Below are positions 62,290-64,000 of a stretch of DNA of 64,000 bases, one piece after another; positions within the stretch are counted from its first letter, which is position 1, and every line of letters begins with the position of its first letter. Origin of the DNA: G965202915 sp965205955 (GTDB lineage: Bacteria > Pseudomonadota > Gammaproteobacteria > Eutrophobiales > Eutrophobiaceae); NCBI GenBank assembly GCA_965205955.1, contig OZ242192.1, positions 1,240,001-1,304,000 of the forward strand, written 5' to 3'. Made by a program: the position numbers and the translations under genes. Under the pieces are notes generated by a model. That model saw only the letters and a program-made list of their open reading frames with translations, searched no databases and was not told the DNA's origin.

Positions 62290-63885
62290 ATGAACAGATA
62301 CTACTATCCATACCTTGTAGCGCTTGGTCTGGCAATTGCCGGCCCGTCCCATGCCCGCATATCCGAATACACCCTCGTCATTGACAGGCAGCCGGTACAT
62401 ATAACCGGCAGGCCGCTCGAACGGATCACCATAAACGGCTCCATCCCCGGGCCGCCGCTCCTATTCACCCAGGGCGATGAAGCGCTCATCCACGTCACCA
62501 ACAAAATGGACGAAGACTCATCCGTACACTGGCACGGACTCCTGTTACCGGGCGAGATGGACGGCGTTCCCGGCCTGAACGGATTCCGCGGCATTGCCCC
62601 CAATGAAACCTTCACCTATCGATTCACTCTCCGTCAGGCCGGAACCTACTGGTACCACGCCCACTCAACCGGGCAGGAGCAGGACGGGCACTACGGCCCG
62701 ATCATCGTATCTCCCAAAGGGCACGACCCCATCCGGGCCGACCGCGAACACATCGTACTATTATCCGACTTCCATCGGCACCGGGCGACCACCATCCTGG
62801 CCAACCTCAAAAAATCATCCGACTACTACACCTACACCCGGCGGACTGTCGGCGACTTCCTTAGCGATATGCGGCAAAAGGGATTCCGCGCCGCCTGGCG
62901 CACCGCCCGCATGTGGGGTCAAATGCGCATGTTGTCCACCGATTTGACCGACGTTGGCGATTACACCTTTCTCATCAACGGCAAAACCCCCGAACAAAAC
63001 TGGACCGGACTATACCGGGAAGGCGAACAGATCCGCCTGCGCTTTATCAATGCCTCGGCCATGTCATTTTACGACGTGCGCATACCGGGACTGAAGATGA
63101 CCGTGGTTGCCGCCGACGGTCAGAATATCGAACCCGTCGAGATCGACGAATTTCGTTTTGGCGTTGCCGAAACCTATGACGTGCTTGTTGCCCCCACCGA
63201 AGACAGGGCCTACACCATTGTTGCCGAGCCGCTCGACCGCACCGGCTTTGCCGCTGGCACGCTTGCCCCGCGGGCCGGCATGCAAGGGCCGCCGCCGCGC
63301 CGCCGTAGCCGGGCGCTGTTAACCATGGCCGATATGGGCATGAGCGACCATCATCACAATCATACTCAGGCGGCCGACTCCGACTATCGCACAGGCGTTC
63401 CCGGCAGCGGCTGGGCCGAGGCCGGCACGCCGGAAGGCGATAAAGCATTATCATACGCCGACTTACGCTACCACGACGTGCAACCCGACACCCGCCCGCC
63501 CGAACGCGAGATCATCGTCCGTTTAGGCGGCAACATGGAACGCTATATCTGGACACTGAACGGACGCAAACACCCGGATGCCGAACCCATCGAACTCGAA
63601 TACGGCGAACGGGTGCGTCTGACCTTCATCAATACCACGATGATGGCGCACCCGATGCACCTGCACGGCATGTTTGTCCAGTTGGAGAACAGCCAGGCCG
63701 CCGAAAAACTACCCAACAAACATACCATTATCGTTGCCCCCGGAGACACGTACTCCGCGTTGTTGACCGCCTCCGAACCCGGCGAATGGGCCTTCCACTG
63801 CCATCTGCTCTACCACATGATGGCGGGAATGATGAACAAAGTAGTCGTAGCAAAACTGGACGCATCCGCCGCCCCGGCGCCGTGA
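62290..63885 (+). CDS. copA: Copper-resistance multicopper oxidase CopA
   Basis: 531 aa from ATG 62290 (open frame from 62251). Three cupredoxin domains with copper ligands HWHGLLLPGEMDG, YWYHAHSTGQEQDGHYGP, HPMHLHG and HCHLLYHMMAGM. A Met/His stretch MADMGMSDHHHNHT lies before domain 3. The leader (PYLVALGLAIAGPSHA) lacks the twin-arginine pair usual for CopA, so export may be by Sec. Its stop overlaps the next gene by 4 nt (GTGA). Confidence 0.93.
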   Translation: MNRYYYPYLVALGLAIAGPSHARISEYTLVIDRQPVHITGRPLERITINGSIPGPPLLFTQGDEALIHVTNKMDEDSSVHWHGLLLPGEMDGVPGLNGFRGIAPNETFTYRFTLRQAGTYWYHAHSTGQEQDGHYGPIIVSPKGHDPIRADREHIVLLSDFHRHRATTILANLKKSSDYYTYTRRTVGDFLSDMRQKGFRAAWRTARMWGQMRMLSTDLTDVGDYTFLINGKTPEQNWTGLYREGEQIRLRFINASAMSFYDVRIPGLKMTVVAADGQNIEPVEIDEFRFGVAETYDVLVAPTEDRAYTIVAEPLDRTGFAAGTLAPRAGMQGPPPRRRSRALLTMADMGMSDHHHNHTQAADSDYRTGVPGSGWAEAGTPEGDKALSYADLRYHDVQPDTRPPEREIIVRLGGNMERYIWTLNGRKHPDAEPIELEYGERVRLTFINTTMMAHPMHLHGMFVQLENSQAAEKLPNKHTIIVAPGDTYSALLTASEPGEWAFHCHLLYHMMAGMMNKVVVAKLDASAAPAP

Positions 63886-64000
63886 ACCCGGCCATACCTG
63901 CTGCCACGGCCCTGATACTTCTTACCCTCCACGCAAGCCCGCCGGTGGAGGCGGCTGGCGGGCGCGGCATTCATCATGCCTTTCACTGGGAACTGGGCGG
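63882..64000 (+). CDS. copB: Start of a second copper-operon gene, probably copB
   Basis: GTG overlapping the copA TGA; the first 39 codons give a signal-peptide-like leader (IPAATALILLTLHASPPVEA) then GGRGIHHAFHWELG and leave the window. By position it should be the outer-membrane copper protein CopB, since copA-copB overlap is common, but too little is visible to confirm. Confidence 0.5.
   Translation, partial: MNPAIPAATALILLTLHASPPVEAAGGRGIHHAFHWELG

Noticed and set aside
61116..62384. 422-codon plus-strand frame opposite lgt
   Set aside because: Antisense of a clear, full-length lgt gene; low-complexity Gln/His/Pro composition typical of a shadow frame.

Overview
The window reads as a chromosome segment of a gammaproteobacterium of middling G+C. 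Several gene orders are classical for that class: carA-carB-greA, uvrA facing yajR-ssb, lnt-corC-ybeY-phoH-miaB, rpe-trpEGDC and zur-znuACB. The genus cannot be named from the sequence alone. Insertion sequences, IS remnants, truncated genes and expanded short repeats are frequent, so the genome looks like one undergoing decay and rearrangement.

Layout. 1-4.5 kb: end of carA, then carB and greA. 4.7-12.5 kb (minus strand): a moxR / DUF58 / transglutaminase (tgpA-like) operon whose last junction has been rebuilt. A 486-bp unit (first 81 codons of tgpA, its upstream region and a 91-bp G/C-tract palindrome) is present three times in tandem. Unit 1 carries a 1022-bp IS481-family element with a 6-bp target duplication, and unit 3 carries a 1267-bp IS3-family element with a 3-bp target duplication. 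12.5-21 kb: nitroreductase, a frameshifted MATE transporter, hslR, moaB, an RND efflux adaptor/pump pair and an L,D-transpeptidase. 21-27 kb: a HigBA-type toxin-antitoxin pair, an IS1182 remnant, hinT, the zur-znuACB zinc-uptake operon with a Zur-box-like site, tusA, a decayed SOUL gene and a DUF3465 protein. 27-36.6 kb: initiator tRNA, a repeat-rich membrane-anchored protein, ssb, yajR, uvrA, a PfkB kinase, DoxX and a DCC-LMF fusion.

36.6-41.5 kb is an accessory island. It holds an Eco29kI-like GIY-YIG restriction enzyme with an amino-methyltransferase and an overlapping 55-codon gene, a stand-alone AAA ATPase, and gene scraps (IS1595, DUF6116 tail, deacetylase-like, fatty-acid hydroxylase). 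The whole block lies between two copies of the last ~265 bp of the LMF gene. 41.5-44.4 kb is a cluster of exported ankyrin-repeat proteins, two intact and two decayed, still expanding through near-identical DNA repeats. A membrane pentapeptide-repeat protein and a DUF6116 protein follow.

46-64 kb is mainly housekeeping: rhodanese, hemE, DUF368, a CPA1 antiporter with a cyclic-nucleotide-binding domain, lnt-corC-ybeY-phoH-miaB, rpe, trpEGDC, lgt, and a copper-resistance operon (copA and the start of the next gene) running off the end. The stretches most worth following up are the repeat-bounded RM/ATPase island, the tandem tgpA-5' array and the ankyrin cluster.
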